Shown piece after piece: positions 35,387 through 45,750 of a stretch of 64,000 nt of DNA. Made by a program: the position numbers and the translations under genes. The notes under the pieces were generated by a model. That model had not been told where the DNA came from and did no database searches. It saw only the letters and a list, made by a program, of their open reading frames with translations. This DNA comes from JACOND01 sp965202795. Lineage in GTDB: Bacteria > Bdellovibrionota > Bdellovibrionia > Bdellovibrionales > UBA1609. The DNA is taken from assembly GCA_965202795.1 (NCBI GenBank), contig OZ241848.1:558001-622000 (forward strand), read 5' to 3'. Each line of letters begins with the position of its first letter. The first letter of the stretch is position 1.

Positions 35387-35989
35387 TCAGTTCCATAAGC
35401 TCGGAAATGGGCCGCCAATCGACTCATGGCCTTTAACTTTCCCATGGAAAAAAACCCATCCCTTATCTCCAACATGCCCCCACTGAGAAACCACGCCATT
35501 ATCTTCAATTAGCGCCCTGCCGGAAACCCGCGCCCAGTCAAGAACCTTCGCATTGTCTCTAACCACCGCGCGGCCGGAAATCCGCGCAGAGCCGCCAACA
35601 ATCGCATTGTCTTTAACCTGCGCATAGCCGGAAACTTGCTCGCCGGAAACCCGCGCATGGCCGGAAACCTCCGCATGGCCGGAAACCTCCGCATGGTCGG
35701 AAACCTCCGCATGGCCGGAAACCTCCGCATTGTCGGAAACCCGCGCCCAGTCAAGAACCTTCGCATTGTCGGAAACCCGAGCATTGTCACAAACAGCCGC
35801 ATGAAACCACACAAAGGCGGTCTTGGCCACAGTGGCCGTGGCCGCCACAAAGCCGCCCTTAGTTCCATTGGGGTTTGTATGGCGCGCGCCCTCAATGCCG
35901 GGGCCGCAGGGAGTGTCTTCCGCGGCAGCGGAAAGCCCGAAAATCAGGAAAGCGCTCAAAAAAGCCGTTTTTAAGTGATTGTGTTTCAT
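35387..35989 (-). CDS. Exported LbH (hexapeptide repeat) protein
   Basis: A 200-residue product: signal peptide (MKHNHLKTAFLSAFLIFGLS), cap (EDTPCGPGIEGARHTNPNGTKGGFV, then FHAAVCDNARV) and about 20 hexapeptides, with a run of near-identical EVSGHAEVSDHA units. The end departs from the family (GGPFPSLWN) and lacks the SGEITSGEH tail and the post-stop palindrome, so the 3' part may be recombined or decayed. ATG 35989 follows TGGAGGTTATTTCT. The leader shares with 34001 and 36737 a TATATTTTGCC(T/C)ATAAA block that may contain a -10. Confidence 0.83.
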   Translation of the reverse strand: MKHNHLKTAFLSAFLIFGLSAAAEDTPCGPGIEGARHTNPNGTKGGFVAATATVAKTAFVWFHAAVCDNARVSDNAKVLDWARVSDNAEVSGHAEVSDHAEVSGHAEVSGHARVSGEQVSGYAQVKDNAIVGGSARISGRAVVRDNAKVLDWARVSGRALIEDNGVVSQWGHVGDKGWVFFHGKVKGHESIGGPFPSLWN

Positions 35990-36188
35990 AGAAATAACCT
36001 CCATTTTTTTGGTTTATAGGCAAAATATACATGCCCGCGCCCTAAAAAAAAGTGAAAAAAAGTGAAAAAAGCTGCCTAAAAGCCCCCGCGGGGGGGGCAG
36101 CCTATTTATACCGCGGCCCGGCCGGGCAGACAAGCTCCCGGCCCGGATTGCCAGGCCTGCCGGGGAGCAAAATCATTACAGGCCCTGT

Positions 36189-36737
36189 TTAATACTCCCC
36201 TGAAGTGATCTCGCCATCTCTAAGATTGGTTTTGAGGACGATTGCATCGCCGCCAACCTGCGCATTGCCGTTAATTATCGCCTCGCCGCCAACCCTCGCA
36301 TCGCCGTAAATCCTCGCATGGCCGGAAACATGCGCTTGGCCGGAAACCTCCGCATTGCCATAAACCAGCGCATAGCTGAAAGCCCATGCATCGCCGTAAA
36401 TCCGCGCATTGCCGGAAACATGCGCATTGCCCTTAACTATCGCATTGCCGAAAATCTTCGCATGGCCGGCAATTATCGCATAGCCGCCAACCCTTGCCTT
36501 ATCGCAAACAGACGCATCAGGCCCCACAAAGGCCGTCTTGGCCACAGAGGCGGTCTTGGCCACAAACCCGCCTTCAGAGCCATCGGGGTTTGTATGGGGG
36601 GCGCCATTTGAGATTAGCCAGCTGAATACACTTTGCCAGCTGAAGGGGTTGCCGCAGGGAGCTCCTTCCGCGGCGGCGGAAAGCCCGAAAATCAGGAAAG
36701 CGCTCAAAAAAGCCGTTTTTAAGTGATTGTGTTTCAT
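36189..36737 (-). CDS. Exported LbH (hexapeptide repeat) protein, cap insertion
   Basis: A 182-residue product: signal peptide (MKHNHLKTAFLSAFLIFGLS), EGAPCG, then an insertion of about 14 residues (NPFSWQSVFSWLIS) before NGAPHTNPDGSEGGFV, Ala-Ser-Val-Cys and about 18 hexapeptides, ending DGEITSGEY. The signal peptide DNA is nearly identical to that at 35989. AAAGGAGGTATTTTT precedes ATG 36737; the frame is open to 36848. The palindrome lies at 36178-36188. It is divergent from the gene at 36876, with which it shares the intergenic region. Confidence 0.85.
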   Translation of the reverse strand: MKHNHLKTAFLSAFLIFGLSAAAEGAPCGNPFSWQSVFSWLISNGAPHTNPDGSEGGFVAKTASVAKTAFVGPDASVCDKARVGGYAIIAGHAKIFGNAIVKGNAHVSGNARIYGDAWAFSYALVYGNAEVSGQAHVSGHARIYGDARVGGEAIINGNAQVGGDAIVLKTNLRDGEITSGEY

Positions 36738-36769
36738 AAAAATACCTCCTTTTTTTATTTTATGGGCAG

Positions 36770-36796
36770 AATATAGCGCTTTCGCCTTCAAGTCAA
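36770..36796 (-). promoter_or_regulatory. Probable LbH cassette promoter with short spacer
   Basis: On the minus strand TTGACT (36796-36791) and TATATT (36775-36770) are as in other cassettes, but the spacer is 15 bp rather than 17, which predicts weaker activity. Confidence 0.5.
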
Positions 36797-36875
36797 GCAA
36801 AAAAAGCGGATTTTGCCGGCGGGGGCCTGCCGCAGACTTGACAAACAAGCAGATTTCCTATATAATGGCCGCATT

Positions 36876-37592
36876 ATGAAGCTCGCCTGTCTTGTTCTTT
36901 TGCTGCCCGCGCTTTGTTCGGCCTCCAAGCTGAAGCCGGCGCCTCAAGACAATTCTTTATTGCAGTCTTCTGCCAGATGCAGGGCTGCTTTTATTAGAGG
37001 CAGGCTGTTTAATCCCGATGGCTCCCCAATAGAGAAATACAAAGGCCAGATGGAGGGCTATCCCCGGTTTGCTGAAGATCATTTTGCTGGAGCCATGCTA
37101 AAGGCTTTTAAAAATGCCTCGGCTGTTTTGAGTGAAAAGGAAAGGGCGCTGTTTGGATGGCAGGCATTTCAAGGCCCTGCATCGCTGTTTCGCGCCATGA
37201 GGGGCAGGCTGCTTAACTCCGATGGCTCTCCAAAAAAGGAATACATCGGCCAGATGGAGGGCTATCCCCGGTTTGCTGAAGATCATTTTGCTGGAGCCAT
37301 GCTAAAGGCTTTTAAAAATGCCTCGGCTGTTTTGAGTGAAAAGGAAAGGGCGCTGTTTGGATGGCAGTGTTTTTTTGGATATGTCAGCCAGTTTCATTCT
37401 CTCATAGAGGATTTTTTGGAGCATTATCCCAAAGGCTGGATGGGGCCGGAGGGCCAAAGCCGGGTGGCGGATAAAATCTTTAAAGGGAACAAAAACACAG
37501 CTTATAGGAATGTTTCTGTTTTGAGAGGGTATTTGTTTGGCGCCGATCCTGTCTCTGAATTCCGCGCGCTGGGCTGGCGCCGGCTACGGTAA
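36876..37592 (+). CDS. Exported protein with three related repeats, unknown
   Basis: The 238-residue product from ATG 36876 has a short signal peptide (MKLACLVLLLPALCSA). Two almost identical blocks of 68 residues follow (GQMEGYPRFAEDHFAGAMLK, AFKNASAVLSEKERALFGWQ), then a third, diverged one (GPEGQSRVADKIFKGNKNTA, VSVLRGYLF, ALGWRR). The pattern Gly-Tyr/Gln-x-Arg-(F/V)-Ala-(E/D)-x-x-F-x-G ... Asn-x-Ser is shared by all three. I do not know the family. The first two blocks share 120 bp of identical DNA, so the copy number could change easily. The longer frame from 36813 is rejected because it lacks a signal start. Confidence 0.75.
   Translation: MKLACLVLLLPALCSASKLKPAPQDNSLLQSSARCRAAFIRGRLFNPDGSPIEKYKGQMEGYPRFAEDHFAGAMLKAFKNASAVLSEKERALFGWQAFQGPASLFRAMRGRLLNSDGSPKKEYIGQMEGYPRFAEDHFAGAMLKAFKNASAVLSEKERALFGWQCFFGYVSQFHSLIEDFLEHYPKGWMGPEGQSRVADKIFKGNKNTAYRNVSVLRGYLFGADPVSEFRALGWRRLR
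37044..37367 (+). repeat. Identical 120-bp direct repeats within a gene
   Basis: 37044-37163 and 37248-37367 are identical; the period is 204 bp, exactly 68 codons. Expansion or loss would keep the reading frame. Confidence 0.9.
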
Positions 37593-37971
37593 ATTAAGAC
37601 TGTTTTTTAGCGGGCGGCGCTTTATGCCCCGGCCAGGCAAACAAGCCCCGGCCCGGATTGCCAGTCCAGCCGGGGGGCGGACTGTCTCAAGCCTTGAGAA
37701 TTTTCCAGAGTCCCAAAGTTTTGAGTGGGTAGCGCGAGCGATGGGCGCTCCCGTCGCCATCGGGGAAACCAACCCATTAGTCCAGGCCGGCGGGGCGCTT
37801 TTTTTGGCAGCTGAAACCGCCGCGGATTTTCAAAAAATCAAAAACACAAAAACCCTCCAGATTTTCCCCTGGGGTGAACTGGACTAATGGCGAAAATTTT
37901 TTAGTGGAAAGCCCCCGCGCCGCTCGCAGGCAGCCCCGCTGCCAAATAAAATTCAAAAGGTTTTTTTACAG
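37593..37971. other. Intergenic stretch with repeat A-like segment
   Basis: 37620-37720 carries the short derivative of repeat A (GGCCAGGCAAACAAGC, CCCGGCCCGGATTGCC, GGACTGTCTCAAGCCTTGAG). The rest shows no gene; short frames on both strands are shadows of the repeat. Confidence 0.5.
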
Positions 37972-39519
37972 TTATGGGTTTGGACAGTTTCCCGTGCAGG
38001 TTGGTTGATGTGTGACCCGGTTAGTGTGATGAGAACCATGACATGCCTTGTCAGACCCCAAAATATACGCGCCGAGCTTAAGCTCCGCGTCGCCGAAAAC
38101 CTGCGCATTGCTGTAAACCTGCGCGTTTTTCCTTAACTTTGCGTCGTCACAAACCCTTGCATTGGAATGAACCCGCGCATCGTCATAAATTGTTGCTTTG
38201 CCGCCAACCTTCGCTTGGCCATAAACCCGCGCGGTAACCTCCGCATTGCCGAAAACCTTTGCGCTACCGTAAACTTGGCCATTTACCCAAATCCGCGCAT
38301 TGCCGAAAACCTGTGGCCCGGCGCCGCGAACTTTCGCGGCGTTAAAAACCTTTGCATTTTCATAAACCCTCGCGTTGCCGGAAATCTCCGCAGTATTGTA
38401 AATCTCCGCATAGCCGGTAACCCGCGCTCTGTGAAGAATTTTCGCATGGCCATGAACCTGCGCGTTTAAGCCAACTGTCAGATAGTTAGATTGGGTATCT
38501 CCATTAACCAGCGCATCGCCGAAAACCCGCGCATTGCCTAAAATCTCTGAATAACCTTTAACTTCCGCATTTTCATAAACCCGGCCATATTCTCTAATGT
38601 GCGCATGGCCATAAACCCTTGCATGGCCATAAACCCTTGCATTGCCATAAACCCTTGCATTGCCGTAAATTTCTGCATGGCCATAAACCTTTGCCTTGCT
38701 ATAAACCTTCGCTGATCCATAAACCTTTGCATGGCCGTAAACCCGCGCATTTTGAGTAACATGCGCGGTGTCACAAACTGCGGCGTCCGGCCCTATAAAA
38801 GCCGTGGAATCCACAGTCGCCTTGGCCGTGTCCGCCACAAAGCCCCCGCCGTTGCTATGAGGCGCGCCCCCCACTCCGGGGCCGCATGGCTCTTTAAATG
38901 GCTTGAAGCTGCAGACCGTGACCCGATCGCCGGCGGCCAAAGCCGGGGGGCCGGTTTCCGCTGCCTTGGCCTCAATCTTTATGCCGGAAAGCTCCCAAAC
39001 AATGCCGGGATTTGATCTTTCCATAAGGCCCTGAATGCTTGTCCTGGATGATAAAACAATCCGGCCTTCTGCGGGATTTGCTGTCTTATAGACAAACTCC
39101 AGCTTTTCAAACTTATCTATTCCAATGCTTTTCAGCTTTTGCTTTGTGGCGGCGCTTGTTAACTCCCCGGCGGAGTTTTTGGAAAAATCCCAAACTGTGG
39201 CCGGCGTGGCGGCGCTGTCCTTGACGGCTGCAATCTCAAAGGTTCTTTTGGCGTCCCCGGAGCTGCCGCTTAAGTTTTTCCCCTTCAGCGTGTTTTTGCA
39301 GTCCCATGCCTTCCCCATAAACAGCTGCGCGCCGTCATCTCCGCGCCGATTGACTTCAAGCCTCTGAATCCGCTTTTCCAGGGACAGAAGGCTGATCTTT
39401 TGCTGAATAAAGCTTTGGGTTTGCCCCATAATCACAAGCAGGCCGATGGCGGCGGCGGCCAAAGTCCCCAAAAGCGAAAAGCCTGCCTGGCTGCCGGGAA
39501 AAACAAAATAGGCTTTCAT
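37972..39519 (-). CDS. Prepilin-like LbH fusion without dinucleotide tract
   Basis: The 515-residue product begins MKAYFVFPGSQAG, then FSLLGTLAAAAIGLLVIMG. This is a compact class III leader of 13 residues with Gly before Phe and no Ser-Leu run, which supports reading the motif as a prepilin cleavage site. The conserved domain follows (FMGKAWDCKNTLKG, VWDFSKNSAGELT). The cap (FKEPCGPGVGGAPHSNGGGFV, AAVCDTAHV) is next, then about 40 hexapeptides and a Cys-rich tail (CHGSHHTNRVTHQPTCTGNC). ATG 39519 starts 4 bp after the stop of the upstream member, so the two form an operon; the longer frame to 39582 would overlap it. Glu at +5 is again missing. Confidence 0.83.
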   Translation of the reverse strand: MKAYFVFPGSQAGFSLLGTLAAAAIGLLVIMGQTQSFIQQKISLLSLEKRIQRLEVNRRGDDGAQLFMGKAWDCKNTLKGKNLSGSSGDAKRTFEIAAVKDSAATPATVWDFSKNSAGELTSAATKQKLKSIGIDKFEKLEFVYKTANPAEGRIVLSSRTSIQGLMERSNPGIVWELSGIKIEAKAAETGPPALAAGDRVTVCSFKPFKEPCGPGVGGAPHSNGGGFVADTAKATVDSTAFIGPDAAVCDTAHVTQNARVYGHAKVYGSAKVYSKAKVYGHAEIYGNARVYGNARVYGHARVYGHAHIREYGRVYENAEVKGYSEILGNARVFGDALVNGDTQSNYLTVGLNAQVHGHAKILHRARVTGYAEIYNTAEISGNARVYENAKVFNAAKVRGAGPQVFGNARIWVNGQVYGSAKVFGNAEVTARVYGQAKVGGKATIYDDARVHSNARVCDDAKLRKNAQVYSNAQVFGDAELKLGAYILGSDKACHGSHHTNRVTHQPTCTGNCPNP

Positions 39520-39523
39520 GCTT

Positions 39524-41353
<1,830 letters not shown>

Positions 41354-41421
41354 AACAGCTCCTCCTGCATAATCTGGGCAATATCCAAGCATCTCCAAGG
41401 GGCCAGATCCCTTCTTCAGTG

Positions 41422-41451
41422 ATTATAGCGCCTGCCGGCCCGCTCCTGCAA
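41422..41451 (-). promoter_or_regulatory. Sigma70-type promoter of prepilin-LbH operon
   Basis: On the minus strand TTGCAG (41451-41446), 18-bp spacer and TATAAT (41427-41422), about 70 bp before ATG 41353. Confidence 0.65.
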
Positions 41452-41600
41452 GACTGTTTATTGGGCCGGCCGGGCGGCTGTTCCCGAACCTCTGCGGAGC
41501 GGCGGGCTTGTTGAAATGGCTTCGCGGCTGTCCAGAAGGATCTGCGCCGGGAGAAGGATTTTTTGGCCCAGAGGCCGGAGAGGCATGAGCTGTTTTTTTC

Positions 41601-41996
41601 TTGCTTTTGTCAGAAATCAGGGGAAAGCTTATATCTTCAAGCCCTGGCGCGCGGCCCGCGGGAGCTTGGACAAGCTTTTTGTTTGAGGGGTATAAAATGA
41701 AGGCAGAGGCATGGGCGGAGGCTGAGCGGGAGGCTGTCCGCCGGGGGTTATTGCCAAAAGGAGGTTATATGACAATACGGGAAGAAATTGAGGAAAGGGG
41801 CATCCAGAAAGGCATCCGGAGAGGCCGGCAAAACAAAGAAAAAGAGGTGATTTTAAATATGCTCCAGGAAAAGCTGGACGCTGCCCTGATAGCTAAAGTG
41901 ACCGGCCTGCCTGAAGCTGAAATTATCAAATTCAAAAACGGCGAGATCAAAAACAGCCAGCCGAAAGCGGGCATTCAGAACGGCAAGGCTGAGTAG
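41601..41996 (+). pseudogene. C-terminal fragment of an Rpn-family nuclease
   Basis: The frame matches only the C-terminal end of Rpn/PD-(D/E)XK transposase-like proteins: a charged helix (EEIEERGIQKGIRRGRQNKE), then EVILNMLQEKLDAALIAKVTGLPEAEIIKFK. The nuclease core is absent. From ATG 41697 (after GAGGGG) a 99-residue peptide could still be made. It corresponds to the second half of the broken gene at 8509-9083. Repeat B segments lie just upstream (41455-41540). Confidence 0.65.
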
Positions 41997-42503
41997 GCCG
42001 ATCCGGGGCCAGCCTTAGGGCGCAGAGGGCTTTGCGCTGGGACAGGAAAGGCCCGCGGTTCAGAGCCTTGGCTTTTTCCAGGGCTGTCTGAAAGCCTGGC
42101 ATTGCGGCCGCGATTCCCCTGGAAAGCAGGCCGCGAAAGGCCCGGCGCTTTGAGGCGCTTATAAGGCTTTAAGAATTGGGGCAGCTTGGCTGATTGGCGG
42201 CTGTTCCGCCTGTGTGTGTTCCAGAGCAAACCTTGACAAAGCCTTCCATGGGACAGGCTTATGTGGAAAAAGCGGGAAAATGCTTGGGTTTTCCTGAAAC
42301 AGCCTGCCCCCCTCCCCTTGGCGGAAAAAAAAATCTTTTTTTTGTGGAAAACCGGCTTGACTTTCAAAGTCCAGGCGCCTATTGTGATTGCTCTGTCTTG
42401 TGATGCCCAATCTCAAGCAGTCAGAAAGGCGGCCGCCAGCGCCCTTAACAGGGGCGGCGCCCCCTTGCTTTAGGAATGTTTTTACACAGGGAGGTTGTCC
42501 TAT
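41997..42503. other. Intergenic stretch before csrA
   Basis: Apart from the LbH tail at 42175-42232 I see no gene. The 42390-42500 part is the csrA leader with GGGAGG at 42491-42496; no clear promoter pair was found. Confidence 0.5.
42175..42232 (-). pseudogene. Orphan 3' tail of a prepilin-like LbH gene
   Basis: In the minus direction the codons read VCSGTHTGGTAANQPSCPN, almost the same as the C-terminus of the gene at 34277 (CSGTFTSGTAANQPSCP). Nothing else of the gene remains, so this is a scar of a deleted or rearranged copy. Confidence 0.7.
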
Positions 42504-42716
42504 ATGTTGGTTCTCACTCGAAAAACCGGTGACACCATCTCCATAGATGGCGGCATCAAAATACAAATTGTTCAGGTCAAGGGAAAACAAGTTCGTGTCG
42601 GCATCGATGCCCCAAAGGACAAAAAAGTCCAGCGGGGGGAGCTTCTTGCCGCATTGCCGCAGCCGGTTTCTGGAAAATTTTTTCTGGAAAGCGCTCCGAA
42701 ACCCCCCTTGTCTTAA
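42504..42716 (+). CDS. csrA: Carbon storage / translational regulator CsrA
   Basis: A small dimeric RNA-binding protein that binds GGA in mRNA leaders and controls motility and carbon metabolism. MLVLTRKTGDTISIDGGIKI at the start and VRVGIDAPKDKKVQRGEL near residue 35 are diagnostic. The RNA-binding Arg is at position 44 in the usual numbering region, here Lys/Val-Gln-Arg-Gly. At 70 residues it has a slightly extended C-terminus. ATG 42504 gives the family start; three codons upstream are also open. No fliW gene is beside it. Repeat B copies follow. Confidence 0.93.
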   Translation: MLVLTRKTGDTISIDGGIKIQIVQVKGKQVRVGIDAPKDKKVQRGELLAALPQPVSGKFFLESAPKPPLS

Positions 42717-42739
42717 AACGGCCCTTCGCCAGCTTCATG

Positions 42740-42925
42740 GGGAGGAGCAGCCGCGAGGCCGCCAAGAGGTCCAGCCCTCTGGGCAAGCCTGCCGCTCCGC
42801 AGGGGCTGGGAGCGGCCGCGAAGGCCGTCCAGACAAACAGATGCTCTGCGGCCAGCCCTCTGGACAAAGTCTGCCACTCTGCGGCGGCGCGGGAACAGCC
42901 GCTAGGCTGTCCAGGTAAACAGACA
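42740..42925 (+). repeat. Dispersed repeat B, tandem copies
   Basis: Two or three units between csrA and rsmE with GAGGCCG-CCAAGA or GGCCGTCCAGACAAACAG, CCCTCTGGGCAAGCCTGCC, GCTCCGCAGGGGCTGGGA and GCGGCCGCGA. The units contain inverted parts and could fold into GC-rich hairpins. Confidence 0.8.
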
Positions 42926-42936
42926 GCCACAGGCTT

Positions 42937-43671
42937 ATGAGAAGATTCTGGGCGGATCGAAGCTCCCTTCAGGGGGGCAAATTTATCCTGAAGGGGGATG
43001 TTTTTCATCATATCTGCCATGTCTGCCGGCTCAATCTGGGGGAGCCTTTTGAGCTGTTTGCCGAAGGCTCTCAAAAATACAAAGCAGCCCTGAGCTTTAT
43101 TGGCCGATCAAAAGCTGTGGCGGAAATTTTGGAGGCTTTTCCTGTTCCCCCCCTGGAAAAGCCCCACATCCATCTGGCGCTGTCCATGCCGCGGCCCGCC
43201 AAGCTGGACCTTATCGCTGAAAAAGCCGCCGAGCTGGGAGTCAGCGCGCTGCATCTTTTTATTTCCTCTTTCAGCTTTTTGAAAAAACCTTCGGAGTTTT
43301 CCCCGGCCCGGCAGGGCCGGCTGACAAAAATCACCCAAAGCGCCCTGGCCCTGAGCGGCAGGACAGAGCCTTTTTTGATTCATCCGCCCCGCGCCCTTCA
43401 GGAGATAAGCTTCCCGCCCCAGGCGGCGGCCTTTATGGGCTATGAGGGCGGGGCCTTGAAGTTTTTCCCAAAAGTTTTGGCCGAAGCGCCCCGCCCAAGC
43501 GAGGTCTGGCTTTTTATAGGGAGCGAGGGCGGGCTTTCCAGGCGGGAAGCGGAGGATTTTGCCGCCAGGGGCGGGCGGCTGTTTTCTTTTGGAGACAAAA
43601 TATTGCGGGTGGAAACCGCTTGCCTTGCCGGATTGAGCATTTTAAAATCCCATTACCATAAAGGATTTTAA
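42937..43671 (+). CDS. rsmE: 16S rRNA (uracil1498-N3)-methyltransferase
   Basis: Methylates N3 of U1498 in helix 44 of 16S rRNA. The 244-residue product has the family N-terminal PUA-like part (FHHICHVCRLNLGEPFELF), EKAAELGVSALHLF near residue 96, FIGSEGGLSRREAEDF near 190 and the SPOUT knot end FGDKILRVETACLAGLSILK. The Pro of the usual IGPEGG is Ser here. The start overlaps the end of repeat B, so ATG 42937 is the only sensible choice. It probably shares a transcript with the menaquinone genes. Confidence 0.92.
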   Translation: MRRFWADRSSLQGGKFILKGDVFHHICHVCRLNLGEPFELFAEGSQKYKAALSFIGRSKAVAEILEAFPVPPLEKPHIHLALSMPRPAKLDLIAEKAAELGVSALHLFISSFSFLKKPSEFSPARQGRLTKITQSALALSGRTEPFLIHPPRALQEISFPPQAAAFMGYEGGALKFFPKVLAEAPRPSEVWLFIGSEGGLSRREAEDFAARGGRLFSFGDKILRVETACLAGLSILKSHYHKGF

Positions 43672-43721
43672 AAAAGCGGAACAGCCGGAACGGCCCCCCC
43701 GCCAGGCCGTCCGAATAAACA

Positions 43722-43910
43722 ATGAGCCACAGCGAAGCCACAGAATTAAAACTGCCCGCCCCTCAGATCACGAGCGTCCGGCTGGAGGAGCTTTTTCAGG
43801 AAAGCGGCTGTGTGGAGCGCTTGTTTTTTCCTCCAAAGCCCCCGCCCAGTCCAGATTTTGAGTCTGATTCAAAAAAAAACCCTCTCTCGGATTTGACAGC
43901 CGGCGGCTGA
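43722..43910 (+). CDS. Small hypothetical protein
   Basis: A 62-residue acidic, Pro/Ser-rich frame between rsmE and menB (MSHSEATELKLPAPQITSV start, one Cys near residue 30). There is no good ribosome binding site and no recognisable family. It fills the gap in the same direction as its neighbours, which is the only reason to keep it. Confidence 0.3.
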   Translation: MSHSEATELKLPAPQITSVRLEELFQESGCVERLFFPPKPPPSPDFESDSKKNPLSDLTAGG

Positions 43911-43972
43911 TTTTGGGACATTATATGCGCGGGCGTCCGGCCGGCTGATGGCTTTTTTCAGGGAGGCGGAGA

Positions 43973-44794
43973 ATGACGGCTGTATGGGAAAAATGGAAGG
44001 ATTTCACAGACATTGAGCTGGAAAAAACTTCTGATGGGATAGCCAGAATCACCATCAGCCGCCCAGAGGCGCGCAACGCCTTCCGCCCCCTGACAGTTCA
44101 GGAGCTAAAATCAGCTTTTGACCTTTGCCGGGACGACAGCGCCACAGGAGTTGTGATCCTGAGGGGCAAAGGGGAGAAGGCCTTTTGCTCCGGCGGGGAT
44201 CAAAAAGTCCGGGGCAAAGGGGGTTATGTGGACAAACAGGGGGTCCCCCGCCTGAACATTTTGGATGTTCAAAAGCAGATCCGCTCGCTTCCCAAGCCTG
44301 TGATCGCCAGCGTGGCCGGCTATGCCATAGGCGGAGGGCATATCCTTCACATTGTCTGTGACCTGACCATCGCGGCTGACAACGCCCGCTTTGGACAGGC
44401 CGGCCCAAAAGTGGGATCCTTTGACGGAGGGCTTGGCAGCTCCTACCTGTCGCGGATTGTGGGGCAAAAAAAAGCGCGGGAAATATGGTTTCTCTGCCGC
44501 CAGTATTCCGCCGCTGAGGCTTTGTCCATGGGGCTTGTTAATCATGTGACTCCCCTTAAAGATCTGGAGCGGGAGACTTTAAAATGGTGCCGCGAGATTT
44601 TAAAGCATTCCCCTATGGCGCTCCGCTGCCTGAAGCGCGCGCTTAACGCGGACTGTGACGGGCAGATGGGGCTTTTGGATTTGGCCGGGGACGCCACCCT
44701 CCTTTATTATTTGACTGAGGAGGCTCAGGAGGGGCAAAAGGCTTTTTTAGAAAAGCGCGCCCCTGATTTTTCCTCTTTCCCCCGCTATCCCTGA
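43973..44794 (+). CDS. menB: 1,4-dihydroxy-2-naphthoyl-CoA synthase
   Basis: Closes the naphthoquinone ring in menaquinone biosynthesis from o-succinylbenzoyl-CoA. The 273-residue crotonase-fold protein has SRPEARNAFRPLTVQEL near residue 31, FCSGGDQKVRGKGGYVDKQG near 78 (the MenB-specific SGGDQ), VAGYAIGGGHILH near 122 and QAGPKVGSFDGGLGSSYLSR near 145. GGAGGCGGAGA lies before ATG 43973. Length and motifs are those of a full enzyme. menA follows after 19 bp, so the two are co-transcribed. Confidence 0.96.
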   Translation: MTAVWEKWKDFTDIELEKTSDGIARITISRPEARNAFRPLTVQELKSAFDLCRDDSATGVVILRGKGEKAFCSGGDQKVRGKGGYVDKQGVPRLNILDVQKQIRSLPKPVIASVAGYAIGGGHILHIVCDLTIAADNARFGQAGPKVGSFDGGLGSSYLSRIVGQKKAREIWFLCRQYSAAEALSMGLVNHVTPLKDLERETLKWCREILKHSPMALRCLKRALNADCDGQMGLLDLAGDATLLYYLTEEAQEGQKAFLEKRAPDFSSFPRYP

Positions 44795-44813
44795 AAAGCC
44801 CTCAAAAAGAAAT

Positions 44814-45704
44814 ATGCCGCTTCAGGCCGGATTTTATTTATCTGTTTTTGTCCGGGGCGCGCGGCCAAAAACCCTGCCAGCGGTCATTATGCCCATCTTA
44901 ATGGCCTCGGCCTGGGCCTGGCGCAAAACCTCGCTGTTTGATGGCGGGATTTTTTTTCTCACCCTGTTTGCCGGGATTTTTTTGCAGTGCGCCCTGAATT
45001 TTTTTAACGATGCCCTGGATTTTCAGAGCGGGCTGGATGGCCCCGGCCGCAAAGGCCCGCCCCGGCTGGCGCAAACAGGAGCGCTCCCCGCCCAGCAAGT
45101 CAGGCGGCTGGGCTTTTTTTGCCTTCTGCTGGCTTTTTTGGCCGGGATTCCCCTGATGCTGAGAGGGGGATGGCCGGCGGCGGCCCTGGGCATGGCGTCC
45201 ATGGCTTTAACCTGGCTTTACTCCGGCTCCCCTTATTCGCTTTCCCGGACTGGCGGCAGCGAGCTGGCTGTCTTTTTGTTTTTCGGCCTGGGGGCTGCTG
45301 GCGGAACTTACTGGCTTCAGGCTTTAAGCTGGGACAGCAGCCTGCTTTATTTGGGCATTCAGTGCGGCCTGTGGCCGCTTTCAATTCTTCTGGTCAATTA
45401 TTTAAGGGACGGGGATGAGGACAAAAAAGCCGGGCGGAAAAACATTGTCACTGTTTATGGCCGGGGCGCCGCGCTGCTCAGCCTGGCTGTTATTCAAATG
45501 TTTGTTTATCTCCTTTGTTTTTACTGGCTTGGCCTTGGCCTGAAGGGGGGGGCTTTTTCTTTTTTTCTGCTGCCGCTTTCCGCCGGCGCGGTTTATTATA
45601 TTTGTGTTTCCCCTCCGTCTTCAAAGCACAATCAATACTTGTTTTGGATCTCCGCGCTTTACACGGCTTTTGGCGGCTTGTGGATGGCCGGCCTTTTGCT
45701 CTGA
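44814..45704 (+). CDS. menA: 1,4-dihydroxy-2-naphthoate prenyltransferase
   Basis: An inner-membrane UbiA-family enzyme that attaches the polyprenyl chain in menaquinone synthesis. The 296-residue protein has about eight membrane segments. The first Asp-rich motif is NFFNDALDFQSGLD near residue 63, and the second DGDEDKKAGRKN near 200. It starts with ARPKTLPAVIMPI, typical of MenA. ATG 44814 is close behind menB. With menB it shows that the organism makes menaquinone for anaerobic or microaerobic respiration. Confidence 0.94.
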   Translation: MPLQAGFYLSVFVRGARPKTLPAVIMPILMASAWAWRKTSLFDGGIFFLTLFAGIFLQCALNFFNDALDFQSGLDGPGRKGPPRLAQTGALPAQQVRRLGFFCLLLAFLAGIPLMLRGGWPAAALGMASMALTWLYSGSPYSLSRTGGSELAVFLFFGLGAAGGTYWLQALSWDSSLLYLGIQCGLWPLSILLVNYLRDGDEDKKAGRKNIVTVYGRGAALLSLAVIQMFVYLLCFYWLGLGLKGGAFSFFLLPLSAGAVYYICVSPPSSKHNQYLFWISALYTAFGGLWMAGLLL

Positions 45705-45750
45705 CACTCAAAGCGCGGGCCCCAGGGGCCGGCAAAGCAAAAAAAGGCTT

